This document shows, piece by piece, positions 35,522 to 47,199 of a DNA stretch of 64,000 nucleotides. Source of the DNA: Epiperipatus broadwayi (lineage: Eukaryota > Onychophora > Udeonychophora > Euonychophora > Peripatidae); NCBI GenBank assembly GCA_028023455.1, contig JAQFVV010000012.1, positions 7,600,499 to 7,664,498 of the forward strand. Reading direction: 5' to 3'. Position 1 is the stretch's first letter; each line of letters opens with the position of its first letter. The notes under the pieces were generated by a model that made no database searches, was not told the DNA's origin, and saw only the letters and a list, made by a program, of their open reading frames with translations. Position numbers and translations under genes: made by a program.

Positions 35522-36790
35522 TCATGTTTTGGCAGGGGGGGGGGGATTTATTTTCAGTTCTATTTTTTTTTTTACTTTCATCTGATAATTTTTGCAACAT
35601 TTCCTGAAGCTCACAAGTATTATTTGCAAACCAAGATTTAGATAAGTTAAATTGTCTCCATTTATTTTTATTTCCTTAGCTTTCCATTTTAATTCATAAA
35701 ATATTTTTTGTAAAACTGCTATAAAAAGTGTACTCAATATAGAATCATCTTGTCATGTTAATCTTTTTAATGTCATATGTATGTTGCATTTTGATATTAT
35801 TCTTCAAAATATGACAATATCATTGATTCTTTGTATATATTTTGTCTTAATGTTTGGATGTGACCCAATGCACAAAAACCACTTTTAAATCCATCTTGTT
35901 TTGTTTTAAATTAGTATAGAAAAATTGTAAATTATTTTGATAAAAATCTTGTATAGAATTGAGAGAAGATTAATTGATCTGTATTTCTAATATTTTCATT
36001 TTTAAATATCAATATTACTACTATATTCTTCTCATCATCTGCTACTACTTTATCATTTAGACATTTTGTAAATTTTTGTCTGCTTTTCTTATAATTTCAT
36101 TATTTCCTGAGAAACTTTTTTTTTCATAGATTTAATTGTATGTCTGCTTGACAGTTCAAAATATGTTGTGACTTTATATTCTTGTTCTTTATAATTTATA
36201 ATTCTTTGTAGATCTACATACTTCATGATTTTGTATCTCATTTTAAAAATAGTTTCATGTTTTATTATTATGCTGAAACAACTTTCCATATTGTTTTATA
36301 GTTTTAAGTCTTTTTTTTTTTTCTGCACCACTTCACAGAATTCCAAATATCTAATATCTCTTAATGGGTCAGTTTTTAATGTTTTTATGTTCCTTCTTCT
36401 CTTCATACATTGCCTTGCCACAGTTTAAAATTTACGGGTGAATTGTTGCTTTTTTATATTGATATTTATTTCTATTGCAGTTATTGTCTTATTGACCTAA
36501 ACTAAGTCTAATTCATCTTCAAAATATTATTTTTAAAACAATTTGTAGACTAATTTAAATTCATCGTAGTGCTTTTGAAGATTAGAAATGTCAACTATTA
36601 ATTATGTTATATGTATATAATTTTCATCTCTCTAGTTCATTAATCAAGGCTTTATTTTCAAAGAAAGAATTCATAATTTAGAATTTAACTTCAAATTCCA
36701 CAAATTTGTGTTCTTTTTCATTTCTGTCTCCATAATTACATGTACCCACAAACATTTGTTTGGTTTGAGATCTTGTTGTCACTTAAACCT
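35522..36790 (-). pseudogene. RTE-type LINE relic (endonuclease plus reverse transcriptase)
   Basis: On the - strand in shifting frames: YGDRNEKEHKFVEFE (endonuclease, about 36650-36740) and IMNSFFENKALINELERW. Then, in the reverse transcriptase, KYRSINLLSILYKIFIKII (about 35940-36010) and QDGFKSGFCALGHIQTL (about 35850-35900). Finally FIAVLQKIFYELKWKAKEIK followed by INGDNLTYL and KIELKINPPPPAKT (35522-35730). These match, in order, the RTE pol motifs GYGDRNERG, NYRPISLLS, EQAGFRSGFSTIDHIQ and FRKLKWEEKGIKINGEYL. The FADD catalytic motif is lost. It ends at a G11 tract next to a hammerhead SINE. It is a heavily mutated, 5'-truncated insertion in the SHQ1 intron, antisense to the gene. Confidence 0.8.
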
Positions 36791-37074
36791 GAGCTGTCTG
36801 TATTTACTATCCTAGATAGGTTGAATAACTAACTAATCATGCCACTCAACCTCATATACAATGAATTTTTATTTTTATTTATAACAAATTCTACCCTATC
36901 AAATTTATTGTACCTTCAGTTGTATTTATATATTGGACAATTTCCATCGTCTAATGTAAGTGTTGAATGTCTTTGGAAAAATTTAACTCTATTTAAACAT
37001 TCCAAATACATTCAACTGTTAATAATAGCACACATGTTAATAAATATTCAATGTTTTGAGATATATTATTCTCC

Positions 37075-37180
37075 CCTCTTATCAGATGCTGCTGGTCTAA
37101 CCAGTGACAGTACTATAATAGGAATTGAACCTGGACCCTTAGATTCTTGAATGTTGAATTTTAAGATAACACTCTAACCA
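37075..37180 (-). repeat. tRNA-like terminal segment of the left PLE copy
   Basis: It is the reverse complement of 38450-38560. On the - strand it reads GAGTTGGTTAGAGTGTTATC (A-box-like) and then CCAGGTTCAATTCC (B-box-like, consensus GGTTCRANNCC). It directly follows the coding end of the left PLE fragment. Confidence 0.65.
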
Positions 37181-37182
37181 AC

Positions 37183-37440
37183 TCATTCTGCGAAGGGAAA
37201 CATCAGTAGAAATTTCATATATTTATTTATGAGATTTCTCCTAATTTTATCACTTTCCCCCCTAAGTGCAAAGTTGATTAGTGGTTTCCATATATTATGT
37301 ATAGACACACCAGGTTGACTTATCGTGTTATTTGTCACATTCATGTGAGCAGCTTCTTTAAATTTTTTTCTTTGTACCTTTTCTTCTCTATCCAGTACTT
37401 TTGTATTTTTCCAATTGAACATAGAGTTCACTGATACATA
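37183..37440 (-). pseudogene. Left PLE fragment, inverted C-terminus
   Basis: An open - strand frame of 82 codons is homologous to the C-terminus of the right copy (38187-38417) and in inverted orientation. Shared phrases are NWENTK or NWKNTK, REEKVQRKKFKEAAHM, and SQPxVxxHNxWKPLINFA. Only this C-terminal segment is present. It abuts the reverse transcriptase part of the right copy near 37440-37500, which is the junction expected for the inverted, 5'-truncated partner copies common in Penelope insertions. Confidence 0.78.
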
Positions 37441-37501
37441 TATGGTCTGCTACCTTAGACACATTTCTCTCTTCTAAGCATCAGTTTGTGTTCTTGAAAG
37501 C

Positions 37502-38417
37502 TATATTTATTGTATGGCCACATGGTGAAGCATTGCTACAAACTTTCTGGAAACACATCAACAACATATCCCCTTTAATTAGATTCACAATAGAATCAGA
37601 ACAAGAACAAAAATTGGCAATTTTAGATGTTCTTGTGACAAGACTCCCTCATGGCAAAAATTAAGACTATACAGTTCACAGAAAACTCACACATACAGGA
37701 AAGTACTTAGCTTCTACATCCAATCATACCTAGAAACACATAACATGAAATTATACTATCAATATGGAACAGAGTAAAAGAAGTTTGTTCATAAAGCAAT
37801 GATTTGAAAAAAGAAAAAGATCTATATAAAACAAATTCTTATGAAAAAGAGTTATCATATATCAGCTGTTATTAAGAAAACTTTAAATAGACAACAAAAA
37901 TAACCATCAAAAGTAAAAAACCAATTATTGATACTGTAGTATATCCATACATGCCAAAAATAGCTGACAATTAATGAAAATCTGTAATCAATATAACATC
38001 AGAACAGCTTTTAGGGCCATACTACACTATGAGGATTTGTAACATCTACAAAGGCTAAACTTGGATTGTAAAACTGCATCTGTGAAATACTATGTGAATG
38101 CGGAAGAATGTATATTGGCAAGACCTGTCATTTTATTGAAAAGTGCTTGCAGGAATACAAACTGATGATGAGAATGTAAAAAACAGATGTGTCTAAGAGA
38201 GCAGACCATCAGTGAACATATTTCCAATTGGGAAAATACAAAAATATTGATTAGAGAAGAAAAGATACAAAGAAGAAAATTTAAGAAAGTTGCTCACATG
38301 ACAATGGCAAATAACCCCATGAGTCAACCTAGTGTGATTTTACATAATGCATGGAAACCATTAATAAACTTTGCTTTTAGGAAAAGGTGGAGAAATCAGG
38401 ATCAATCTCATAGATAA
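37502..38417 (+). pseudogene. Right PLE fragment: reverse transcriptase to GIY-YIG end
   Basis: In mixed frames: IFIVWPHGEALLQTFWKHIN, then ISPLIRFTIESEQEQKLAIL, DVLVTRLPHGKN, VHRKLTHTGKYLASTSNH. This is the conserved PLE reverse transcriptase run (DDTFVVWPHG...FLDVLVTR...VYRKPTHTxxYL). The catalytic Asp pair upstream is already lost. Next is CECGRMYIGKTCHFIEK (GIY-YIG nuclease, Y-I-G-K-T, about 38090-38140), then EHISNWENTKILIREEKIQR and HNAWKPLINFAF to about 38380. There are several stops and shifts. It lies in sense orientation inside the SHQ1 intron. Confidence 0.85.
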
Positions 38418-38449
38418 GTATATGAAATTTCTACTGACTATTGCCTTTA

Positions 38450-38560
38450 GCAGGATTGCTCAATTGGTTAGAGTGTTATCTTAAAATTCAATATTCAAGA
38501 ATCTAAGGATCCAGGTTCAATTCCCATACTAGTACTGCTACTGATCAGGCTAGCAACATC
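38450..38560 (+). repeat. tRNA-like terminal segment of the right PLE copy
   Basis: It reads GCTCAATTGGTTAGAGTG (D-arm and A-box-like) and then GGATCCAGGTTCAATTCCCA (B-box-like). The same module ends the inverted left copy, so it is either part of this PLE family's 3' end or a SINE that inserted before the pair formed. The distances do not make a proper tRNA. Confidence 0.65.
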
Positions 38561-39323
38561 TGAAAGAAGAGGGAAGAATAATATACCTTTGGAAATGTTA
38601 TACATATACTAGCATACATGCTATTACTAATAGTTAAATTTATTTGGAATATTTAAATACATTTTTCTAAAGACATTCATCACTTATATTCCATGATGGA
38701 TATAGCCCAATATATAAATACAACTAAAATACCATCATCACAACACCTTCAAGCAAACACTATTGTATCTTCAATCTTTCTTTTTTTTACCTTCCTAAGT
38801 AATTCTTTCAATTCATGCAATCTTCCCTTTTATAAAAAAATGGTTTTTATTTTTAGACAACTGAATAAAAGTTCAGCATTGAATGAATGATAGCCTAGAT
38901 TCACAATCAGGAGATTCATAGCCCATCTGTCTTCAATCCCAACTGCTCTCTTGGCTGATGAATTTATAGTCTTCTTGGGGACAAGTGCCATAATTTTGTA
39001 TATATATTTTGCCTTGAATAAATTACAATTAATGATTTAATAATAATAATAATAATATATATATATATGAAGAATGTATAGAGAAAAGCTTGAATATAAT
39101 GTGTTTTTAACTGTATGTGCTTAGGCAGCTTTTGACCATGATTTAGTTAAGAATTATCAGGTAACTTAGAAGAAAGACCATGGTATTTTTTAGTCTTGAA
39201 TTTAGAGATAAAAAGCTAGTAATTATATCATTTTCATGAGGTATGTTGGTAGCAGCCAAAATTATATTTGTTTACCATTTGAATAATCACTTATTAATAG
39301 TATCTGCAATGACAGTAACATAT

Positions 39324-41406
39324 TGTAACGAGCACAGACGTTCGTTACATTGTTTTTTTTTATATTTATTAAACATGAAAGTAAATTAAAAAGTTCGCAT
39401 TTAAAAATTTTCTTTAAGAATTAAAAATTGAAATTAAATATCTTAAACTCGTATATATTAAATCGCACAGATAATGAAAAATTATTAAAATAAAACTTTA
39501 TTAAAGAAAAAGTATTTTAAAACTAAATTTTAAAAAGATTTGGAAATAAAATTATATCTTTAAATTTATCTTTAAATATATCTTTGATTTGGAAAACAGG
39601 TTAATTAATCAGAAATGGAAATGATAAATTTAATTAGTCAAATGTAAACCAGCCTTGGGCATTTAAATGTAAAAACATCGGTCAGATAGGAAAACAATAG
39701 AAACTTTTAGCAAATGAAATAAATCCATTGGGAAATCGGACCTCAACGGAAAGGATCATCGCATCGATGACATAATGCCAAGTCAATCCTTCGAATACGT
39801 ATAAAAGGAAAATTTGGAAATTATTAATTAGTGAGTTATTATGATTATTACGATGTGACAGATAGATGTTAGTGCGGAGGTGTGGGAGAAGAGATTGAAG
39901 GACGCACGTTCAATCCCTTCAGTTGTTATAAAATGGAAAAATGAAACATCGCTTTTCTTATATTCAGAGGACCACAGGATCATCAGGAAATTTAACGCTG
40001 GATTTCAAACGGTAAGCAATTGTAAAAGATGAACATTTCTAAAACCGTAAGAACTTTCTAAGATATAACGAACAATATTAATTTGAAAACACTAAGAACT
40101 TTAAATTTTAAACTTTCCTAGTATTTAATTGTTACAAATAGAATCCTATCTGACCAAACTAAATTCTTTATTAATAGTGTTATTTGATGTATTTTTTTTC
40201 TTATTTATGTAAAATCATTTCCATTTATTTATTTTTTATTCTTTAAGTTTTTATCATGATTTTTTTTTGTTTTTCGTTAAATTAATTATATAAATGTTAA
40301 ACTTAAGTCAGGCATGAATGGCTGTATAGATTTGTAAAGTTATATTAGGGGAGGGTAATCTTAGGTTATTTGTTTCGTGGTTAAATTGGGTCAATGGATT
40401 GGATATATTGGTGTGATTAGTAGATGTAATATTGATTCGCTACAGGCAGAATCGCTTCATACGCCGCACACTTCCGTTTGCCTATGGAAGGAATTATAAG
40501 TCGGATACCGCAGTTCCTTTCTATGGAGTTTTTTGTTTTATTGCTCTTCTTTGCAGATAGATGTAATATTCCTATCTCATAAGAGGCAATTTCTTCTCTT
40601 AACCTTTTGTGCTGCCGTATTTTATTACATTGAATACATCGATATATCAGATGAATTGATGCCAGTTTGACTACGAATTTTAGCCTAAGGTTAAATAGGG
40701 ATAGAATGTTTATTTTCAAAAGCAAATTTATGTGGTCTATTCATACTCGACCCTAAATAAAAATGCATTAAATTTAAGTTGTTTATAGACGCTTGCATGG
40801 ATTGGTTATCGGTTAAGTATGTTTTGGGTTTTCATATTTGATCAAAATATATGACATTCGTCTAAAATGTATTTATTCGGATGTCTTTTAAGTCATTGGT
40901 GACAATGCAAGTATCTTATGGTGAATACTATTGGGTTATGTATAAATTTCCCTCCGCAATTGTCAGTAATCAATGATTTTATGTTTTGAACGTTTATGTT
41001 TACTTTGATATGTTTTTAACCGTGTAATCTATGTAACCGATCTATAGCAACATATTAAACAAGCTTTTATAATCCCATCTGCGAACTTAATTAAAATGTA
41101 AACTTATAATATAATGAAATAAATGTAAATTAAAATCTAAGGTAAAGTTAAAAATAATGTTAAATGTTAAAATGTAAAACTATATCTAAATATTTTATTT
41201 TTTTTTTTTTATTAGATAAGATATTATATTAATTAATCTCTGTATTCCACTGAGCTAGTGACATGGGCTAACAACCGGAAGCAAAATAAAAAAAAATTTT
41301 TTTTTCTTACGTATCTGCCTACTTTATAAATTTTTCTAGGTTCAAATGCCTAGATGGCGCCCTGTAGTGCAGTTTTACATTAAGTCGCCTTCTCCGGATT
41401 GTTACA
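39324..41406 (+). mobile_element. Probable solo LTR, 2.08 kb
   Basis: It starts TGTAACGAGC and ends GGATTGTTACA, giving the TG...CA ends and short TGTAAC/GTTACA inverted termini typical of LTRs. ATAT lies on both sides (39320-39323 and 41407-41410) as a 4 bp target duplication. A TATA box candidate, TATAAAAGG, is at 39800-39808, and the sequence is less A+T-rich than its surroundings. No gag or pol was found, so LTR-LTR recombination is likely. A 102-codon - strand frame at 40417-40725 has a CIQC...H pattern but matches nothing I know and may be chance. A TIR-type transposon is the alternative. Confidence 0.62.
39800..39808 (+). promoter_or_regulatory. TATA box candidate in the solo LTR
   Basis: TATAAAAGG lies about 475 bases into the LTR, after a comparatively G+C-rich stretch (39730-39795). 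This would be the U3 promoter if the + strand orientation is right. Confidence 0.45.
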
Positions 41407-42980
41407 ATATAGAATAGATATTTGAATTTCATTGTGGTAGTTTTTTTATGGCCTCAAAGAGAAATCAAAGGATTGCTTTTTTTACATCTATTATGCTTGA
41501 AAAGTTTCAAAGTATTGCTTAAACAGTGAATTAGTGAATTGTTGGAGTCAAATGGCTGTATGAAAAATTTAATAACATTTAATTAACACATATGTCAATG
41601 CCACTATGGTATTTTCATTTATATGGGATTATAACATATCTTTAATTAATGTATATATTATAATAGTCCAAACTTATTAACATCTGTTATCAAGGCAACA
41701 AGAGAGTTGAAACTTTAACAGATATCTTTAAATTCAAAGAAAGTTGAAATAAATCCCAATAAAGGACAAGTATAATCTGTTTGAAAGCAGATTAATAACC
41801 AGTCATTTTTAATACTTTCAAACTCCACTAAACTTAATTATTATTATACTTGATTTTGCATAAATCACATTATGTAAGATTTCTGATGTTGATAAATGTG
41901 GTCTATTATAACATGATTAACATTTGTGAATCATCTAGCTTTGTACAAAATCAAGTTTAATATTTATATGATTATAATATTAGAATAACCTAAAAAAATA
42001 TCTGTCTAAATTATAATTCACATAGTATTGTAGACATTTGCAGTTAAATACAAACTTTTGATTCTAATAATATTAGTTTCTTATCAATATATAGATGGAA
42101 AAATAGTGATTATAGAAGTATATTATTGTGTCTAGATCACACTAATTTGATGACAGTTGCTGTAATTATAAATAATAAACATTTTGATAAGCCTTCTTAT
42201 CATAAATGAAGTAGCTTTTAATTATTTACATTGTTATCACCATTAAAGACATTTCATTTATACCTGTGATTATTTCATTTTTGGTCTTGATATTGCCATT
42301 CATAATCAGTCCTATATCAGTAATCAGTAAAAACAGTGCATTTGCCTGCCAGACAACATTACTCTTATGCCACGAAAGCCTATCCAGCCTTTTAGACTTC
42401 TGCTATTTTTATCACAGTAGAATACAAAGGATACTATTGAGAGAGATTAAAATACATGCAAATGCATTTAGAATATTAATAATATTAAACAAAAGTTCTA
42501 CAAATATTTTTTTTTAAAAATGTAAATAAATTAAATATACTAAAGAAAGTACATTTGAACATTTTTTTCAAGATTCTAAACAAGTTTATGATTCTTTCTT
42601 TCAGATAACCATCCAAAGTTGGTTGGTAAATCAGTATTTAGTTATTTTTTTCACTATTCATTAGTTGGTATGCTTGATGATTAATGCTTTTCTTTTTATT
42701 CTTTTTTTTGTAGAACTATTGAAGATGCCTTTGATTTGCAGTAGGCTATGTGAAAATAATTTTACTATCTTGTTTTATCTTATGACCTTGTTTTATCGCA
42801 TGAAATAATTTGATGTAATATCATTCTTTATTCCTTATATTCATTACATTTTTTGCTTTTGTTATATATATATATATTATATTTTTTATTATTTTCATTA
42901 CTTGTTTTGAAATAATAGAATTTATACTTACACTTAATTCAACTATATAGTTTTTCCTTAATATTGAATACATCTCTTAG

Positions 42981-43072
42981 ATCCTGAAGCCATCAAAACT
43001 TCTGTATTGAGTTTGGTTGATATTATCTATGCTTTTGCTTATGACTATCGAAGTACATTTGGAGAAAATACA
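42981..43072 (+). CDS. SHQ1: SHQ1 internal exon
   Basis: This 92-base exon follows CATCTCTTAG and ends ACA before a consensus GTAAGT donor. It supplies the last two bases of a split codon and then PEAIKTSVLSLVDIIYAFAY and DYRSTFGENT, ending in phase 0. The L-V-D-I-x-Y-A-x-x-Y-D-x-R-x-T-x-G-E run is the hallmark of the SHQ1 domain, normally followed by VESAW. No exon beginning with that sequence was visible in the remaining 20 kb, so the next intron is long or its exon lies outside the window. The upstream partner at 34115 joins in frame. Confidence 0.8.
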
Positions 43073-43104
43073 GTAAGTTATTAATTTAAGCTATTTCTAT
43101 GTTC

Positions 43105-43781
43105 ACATGATCACATTTCCTATACTAGCACATTAATTGTTGATAAACAGAGCAAAACTCTCCATACAGTATTGCCACCTGTGCTAAACAGAGTAATCAA
43201 TGGATGCCAGAAGGCTTGTGCATAAAATCCCTATCTAATGCCTACTCATCCAATATCCCCAGACTAGTTTCTGGCTTGTGGCCTTCGTCAGTGAGGAGCT
43301 TTGGATCTGAGAGCACTGCATCTAGATCTTAGGATCTAATGCAACCCTCTAGCAACCACCTTTTATCTCTACTTAACTACTAAACTATGAGAATGAAATT
43401 GAAAACACAACAAATATTTTCAATCTAAGCTCAATAGCTTAAATAGTCATATGGGTCTGAACTCAGTTCAGCACCCATACATTTTGGTGTCTTTGGCTCT
43501 TTTACAACCATAGCCACCACTATCCTATTAGGCAGGATTGGTGTTAAACCATTAAGCATCACATGATCACATTTCCTATACTAGCACATTAATTGTTGAT
43601 AAACAGAGCAAAACTCTCCATACAGTATTGCCACCTGTGCTAAACAGAGTAATCAATGGATGCCAGAAAGGCTTGTGCATAAAATCCCTATCTAATGCCT
43701 ACTCATCCAATATCCTTCTGGCATCTATTGATTACTCTGTTTAGCACAGGTGGCAATACTGTATGGAGAGTTTTGCTCTGT
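43105..43781 (-). mobile_element. Dimeric hammerhead retroelement (nonautonomous PLE or retrozyme type)
   Basis: A 677 bp insertion is flanked by the perfect 14 bp duplication CTATTTCTATGTTC (43091-43104 and 43782-43795). On the - strand it consists of a 66 bp inverted fragment (43716-43781), a 155 bp partial unit (43561-43715) and a full 456 bp unit ending at 43105. The partial unit is a nearly perfect direct copy of 43105-43259. A type I hammerhead lies in the full unit, and the partial unit starts within about 3 nt of where cleavage would leave the 5' end. There is no coding capacity. It sits 32 bp past an SHQ1 exon, antisense to the gene. Confidence 0.85.
43256..43297 (-). ncRNA. Type I hammerhead ribozyme
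   Basis: On the - strand: stem I UCCUCA (43297-43292) pairs with UGGGGA (43261-43256), 6 bp with one U-G. The core is CUGACGA (43291-43285; position 7 is variable in hammerheads). Stem II is GGC/GCC with loop CACAA and an A-A mismatch next to the core. GAAA is at 43271-43268. Stem III is minimal (A-U and C-G with a 2-base UA loop), and the cleavage triplet GUC is at 43264-43262. All invariant core bases are present. The very short stem III is characteristic of PLE and retrozyme hammerheads, which are thought to cleave best as dimers. Confidence 0.8.
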
Positions 43782-44561
43782 CTATTTCTATGTTCTTTCT
43801 CCTATAGGATGAATTCATGATAGACTCATATTAGTTTTAATTTTTCATTCATGAATTATAATAACATTTTAGAATAAAATAAATACATTATTTCATAATA
43901 ACTTTTGAAATGTTATTATAATTTTTTTATGTTTAATTTGATAATTTTGTATCAAAATTAACTATCTACATAATTCTTTTTTAATTGTATTTTTATATTT
44001 GCGAAAGAAGATTTAGGAACTAACCCAACTCAAACTTATTATTTATATGCTTTCTTTATTTACTTTTGAAGGCATTTCCACTTTTTAGCATTTGTTCTTT
44101 CTTAGCTGTTTCCAAGGTAGCTTGTATTATTACTTTTTTATAGATGTTATAAAATGTTGCATGTTTTATTCTTCTTAAAGAAAATTGTTTTTTTTTTTTA
44201 AAATTAAACAACTATATTTTGATCTGGCATTCTTTGAAATGTTCACAGCATTGGGGTATATGCTTCACACATTTTACTTCAGTTTTTTGCTTTTATCACT
44301 TTTTAAGCCTTTTATTTCAAATGCATTGAGATTTTATACTTTCATTTTTTTTTTGGTGCATTAGCATCCAATTTAAACATTTTCTGATTTTGTTTATTGG
44401 TACTCATTTTTTTTTTTATTTCCATGCATAAGATGCTTGTTACAAGGGTCTTTATTATAAGCCATTTAAGTTTGTTATATTTTGTGATTTTTTTTAGATT
44501 AGTTTAATGCTGAGATAGAATGGTGGACTTTAGACATTAAAATCCATACATCTTCAGAGTA

Positions 44562-45434
44562 CACCTGGGTCTCGTTTTACGCGATAGATAGGTTCCTCAG
44601 AAAACACGCGCAAACGAAATCGCGCAAAAATAGACATAACTTACATTGAAAAAGGGGGGATGCGGTCTGTGATTTTTCAAAATTCGCATAAAAGCAAAGC
44701 GCCAACGTAAAATTACTTTAAAATTCGCGCAAAAAAAAAAATAAAATAAAATAAAATATGACTAATAAAAAATTTCAAATTTGAAAAAAATTGATACAAG
44801 ACAAACTTTTTTTAACTATAATATTTAATTTTATTCAAAATAACATATTTTTATGCATAATTTACAGTACAGTAATTTACATTTTTTTATACACATTTTA
44901 ATTATTATGATTTTTTGGTGACAACGTAATTAGTAATTAATCTTGGAGATGATGATTTTATTAATTGTTTATGAAGCTCGCGATATCCAGACGTATACAA
45001 CCATTTAGCTCTCGTTGGAATTTAAGAGCACGTTAATGATTAGTGTCATTAATAAGAAAATAATAATTGATTACATTCTTTTTTAAAAAGCAAAAACAAT
45101 GTGATTTAAAATGCAAAATTAACACGCACAATGTTTGAACAAATTTACATTATAATCTTGTAAAATTTAATATGTGTATACATAAAATGTGGAAATCATG
45201 ATTTTAATTTCATTATTGCATAAAATCTTACTATTATAAAGCATTGAAAATATTGAAATTACTAAGATGAAAGTCAAATTCCAATAATGTGCTATTACTT
45301 TCAATGTAACGTAAGTGCACGAAATTTATTATTTAAAGTAGTAGCGCATTATCGGAAATCGACTTCCGGTGAAACACGAATCGCGTAACTTCAAAATCGT
45401 GTTAAATAAGTCCGCATAAAAAGAGACCCAGGTG
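44562..45434. mobile_element. pogo/Tigger-like MITE, 873 bp
   Basis: The terminal inverted repeats are CACCTGGGTCTCGTTTTACG at the left and CACCTGGGTCTCTTTTTATG inverted at the right. TA duplications lie at 44560-44561 and 45435-45436. The ends are unusually rich in CpG (TTTTACGCGA, CGCGCAAA), a composition seen in many Tigger-type elements. There is no transposase frame. It lies downstream of the second SHQ1 exon. Confidence 0.85.
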
Positions 45435-45436
45435 TA

Positions 45437-47199
45437 TATCACTTCCAGTATTTGAACTTTTCTGTGAACTCCTGCTCAATAAACCATTCACTTATTTAAA
45501 TTGTTTTCCTAATTAATGTTATAATTTATGACTTTATCACTAGGGCTTTGAAAATTTTCATTCTTAATTAAAAAAAAATTCATACTGAATTATTAATCCT
45601 TGAGATTTAAAGATTGTCTTTTAACCACAGAATGAAGCTTGTAAATATACAGTATTTATTTTTGACTTTCTAATATAATTTAGATCCAAATATCAAAGAT
45701 ATAGGGGGCCTATTTTTTGATCAAGTATATTTTTTTAAAGATCTATTATTTGTTTTTATTTATTTTAATAAAGTTTTGCTCATGTTTTATTATTCTAAAT
45801 GAAATAATCTTGGTCTATAGAATTCTGTTATTCTGCAAATTCTGAAATTTGGAATTGCAATCCCTACTTTATCTCACTATTTTTCATATTTATGTGTAAT
45901 TAATTTTTTTTTTACTGAATTTTGTTGTTGTTATTGTTGCTTTAATTGTTGTTATTTTGATCCACTACTATTTCATATGTGGTTTTCTCTATGTTGCACA
46001 AAATAGTTGACATATCTCTTTTAGTAAATAATCATATAATTATTTGTTCTGAAAGTCTTGTGACTTTTGAGCTCTTAAATAGCACAATACTTTTATTCAA
46101 TTGAGTAAACTTGAGTTTTTTAATCTTCTTTACTCAGCTAAGAATTGAACCAGATACCTTGCATCATACAAGTCCCTATAGCCACATTCTATATTTAACA
46201 CAATTTGATTGTCAATCAATCTTATTATGGGAGTGGTCAACTAGCAGATATTACTTTCAATTTAATAATGTGCTATCCACATACAAAAATTTTATATCTG
46301 CCCATCCTTATATCAAAACACACATCTATTTTGTATCTTTTAAATATTTTTTTACTTTTTTATGTTATATTTACCTTTTCTCACTTTGTCTTCATTAGTG
46401 TGATTTGCTCTTGTGGTTTAATAATGTAAAGTTCTTTAAAATTCTATTCATTTGAAGTTATATTATTTATTTAGTGTGTTTAATGTTTCTGTTATGTTTG
46501 CTAGGAAATGGTGGTGTCATTAAAATGTCGTTATTTGACATTATAGGTCTTCTAGTTGGCAGCCTAATGTTTATTCTAAATTTTAATTTTGATATTCCGT
46601 GACTTTGATGATTACTAAATTTTTTTGTTGTTTCTATTCTTTTATTTTTATATTTAGAAATTGATGTGTGTGTGTGTGTATGTACTTTAAATGAGTTGAT
46701 TAGAATTGAATATTATCTTATTTATTTTATCTTCAAATCGTTTTATAAACATTGCATATAACTTTTCAATTGTATATAACAATTTTAATTTTGGATACTC
46801 TCCCCCCCCCCCATTTATATCATATGTGCATACATGGAAATATATTTATATGCTTCTTTTTCTGGAAATATAATATCATGATTCAAATTTGGAAAAAATA
46901 GGCATCGGAATAATTTAAGAATTAATCACTTTACGTGCTCATTAAAAAACAAAAACAAATTATTCAAAGTTTGTTATTTTTTTTTCTATCATAACTACAA
47001 AAAAAAAAAAAACTTAAGGGGAAACTTCAACGCAGACTTTTCAGTCTGCTTACATTAATATATTTTATTTCATATTATAATATCTTCAAAATATTTTATT
47101 TAAATTATTATTATTATTTTTTTTTGAATAAGTATTGGATGTGTACTTTTTTTTTTATTAAGAAAAAATTTACAGTGTCAGGTAGCTACATTTTGCTGA
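45437..47199. other. A+T-rich DNA without recognisable genes
   Basis: No gene. It has a C11 tract near 46801 and a GT microsatellite near 46665. Confidence 0.55.

Noticed and set aside
37502-38417. Independent host gene with a GIY-YIG domain
   Set aside because: The reverse transcriptase remnants upstream and the inverted partner copy show it is a Penelope-like element.
40417-40725. 102-codon - strand frame inside the solo LTR, with a CxxC and His
   Set aside because: It lies within a likely noncoding LTR, antisense to the TATA box, and resembles no known family.
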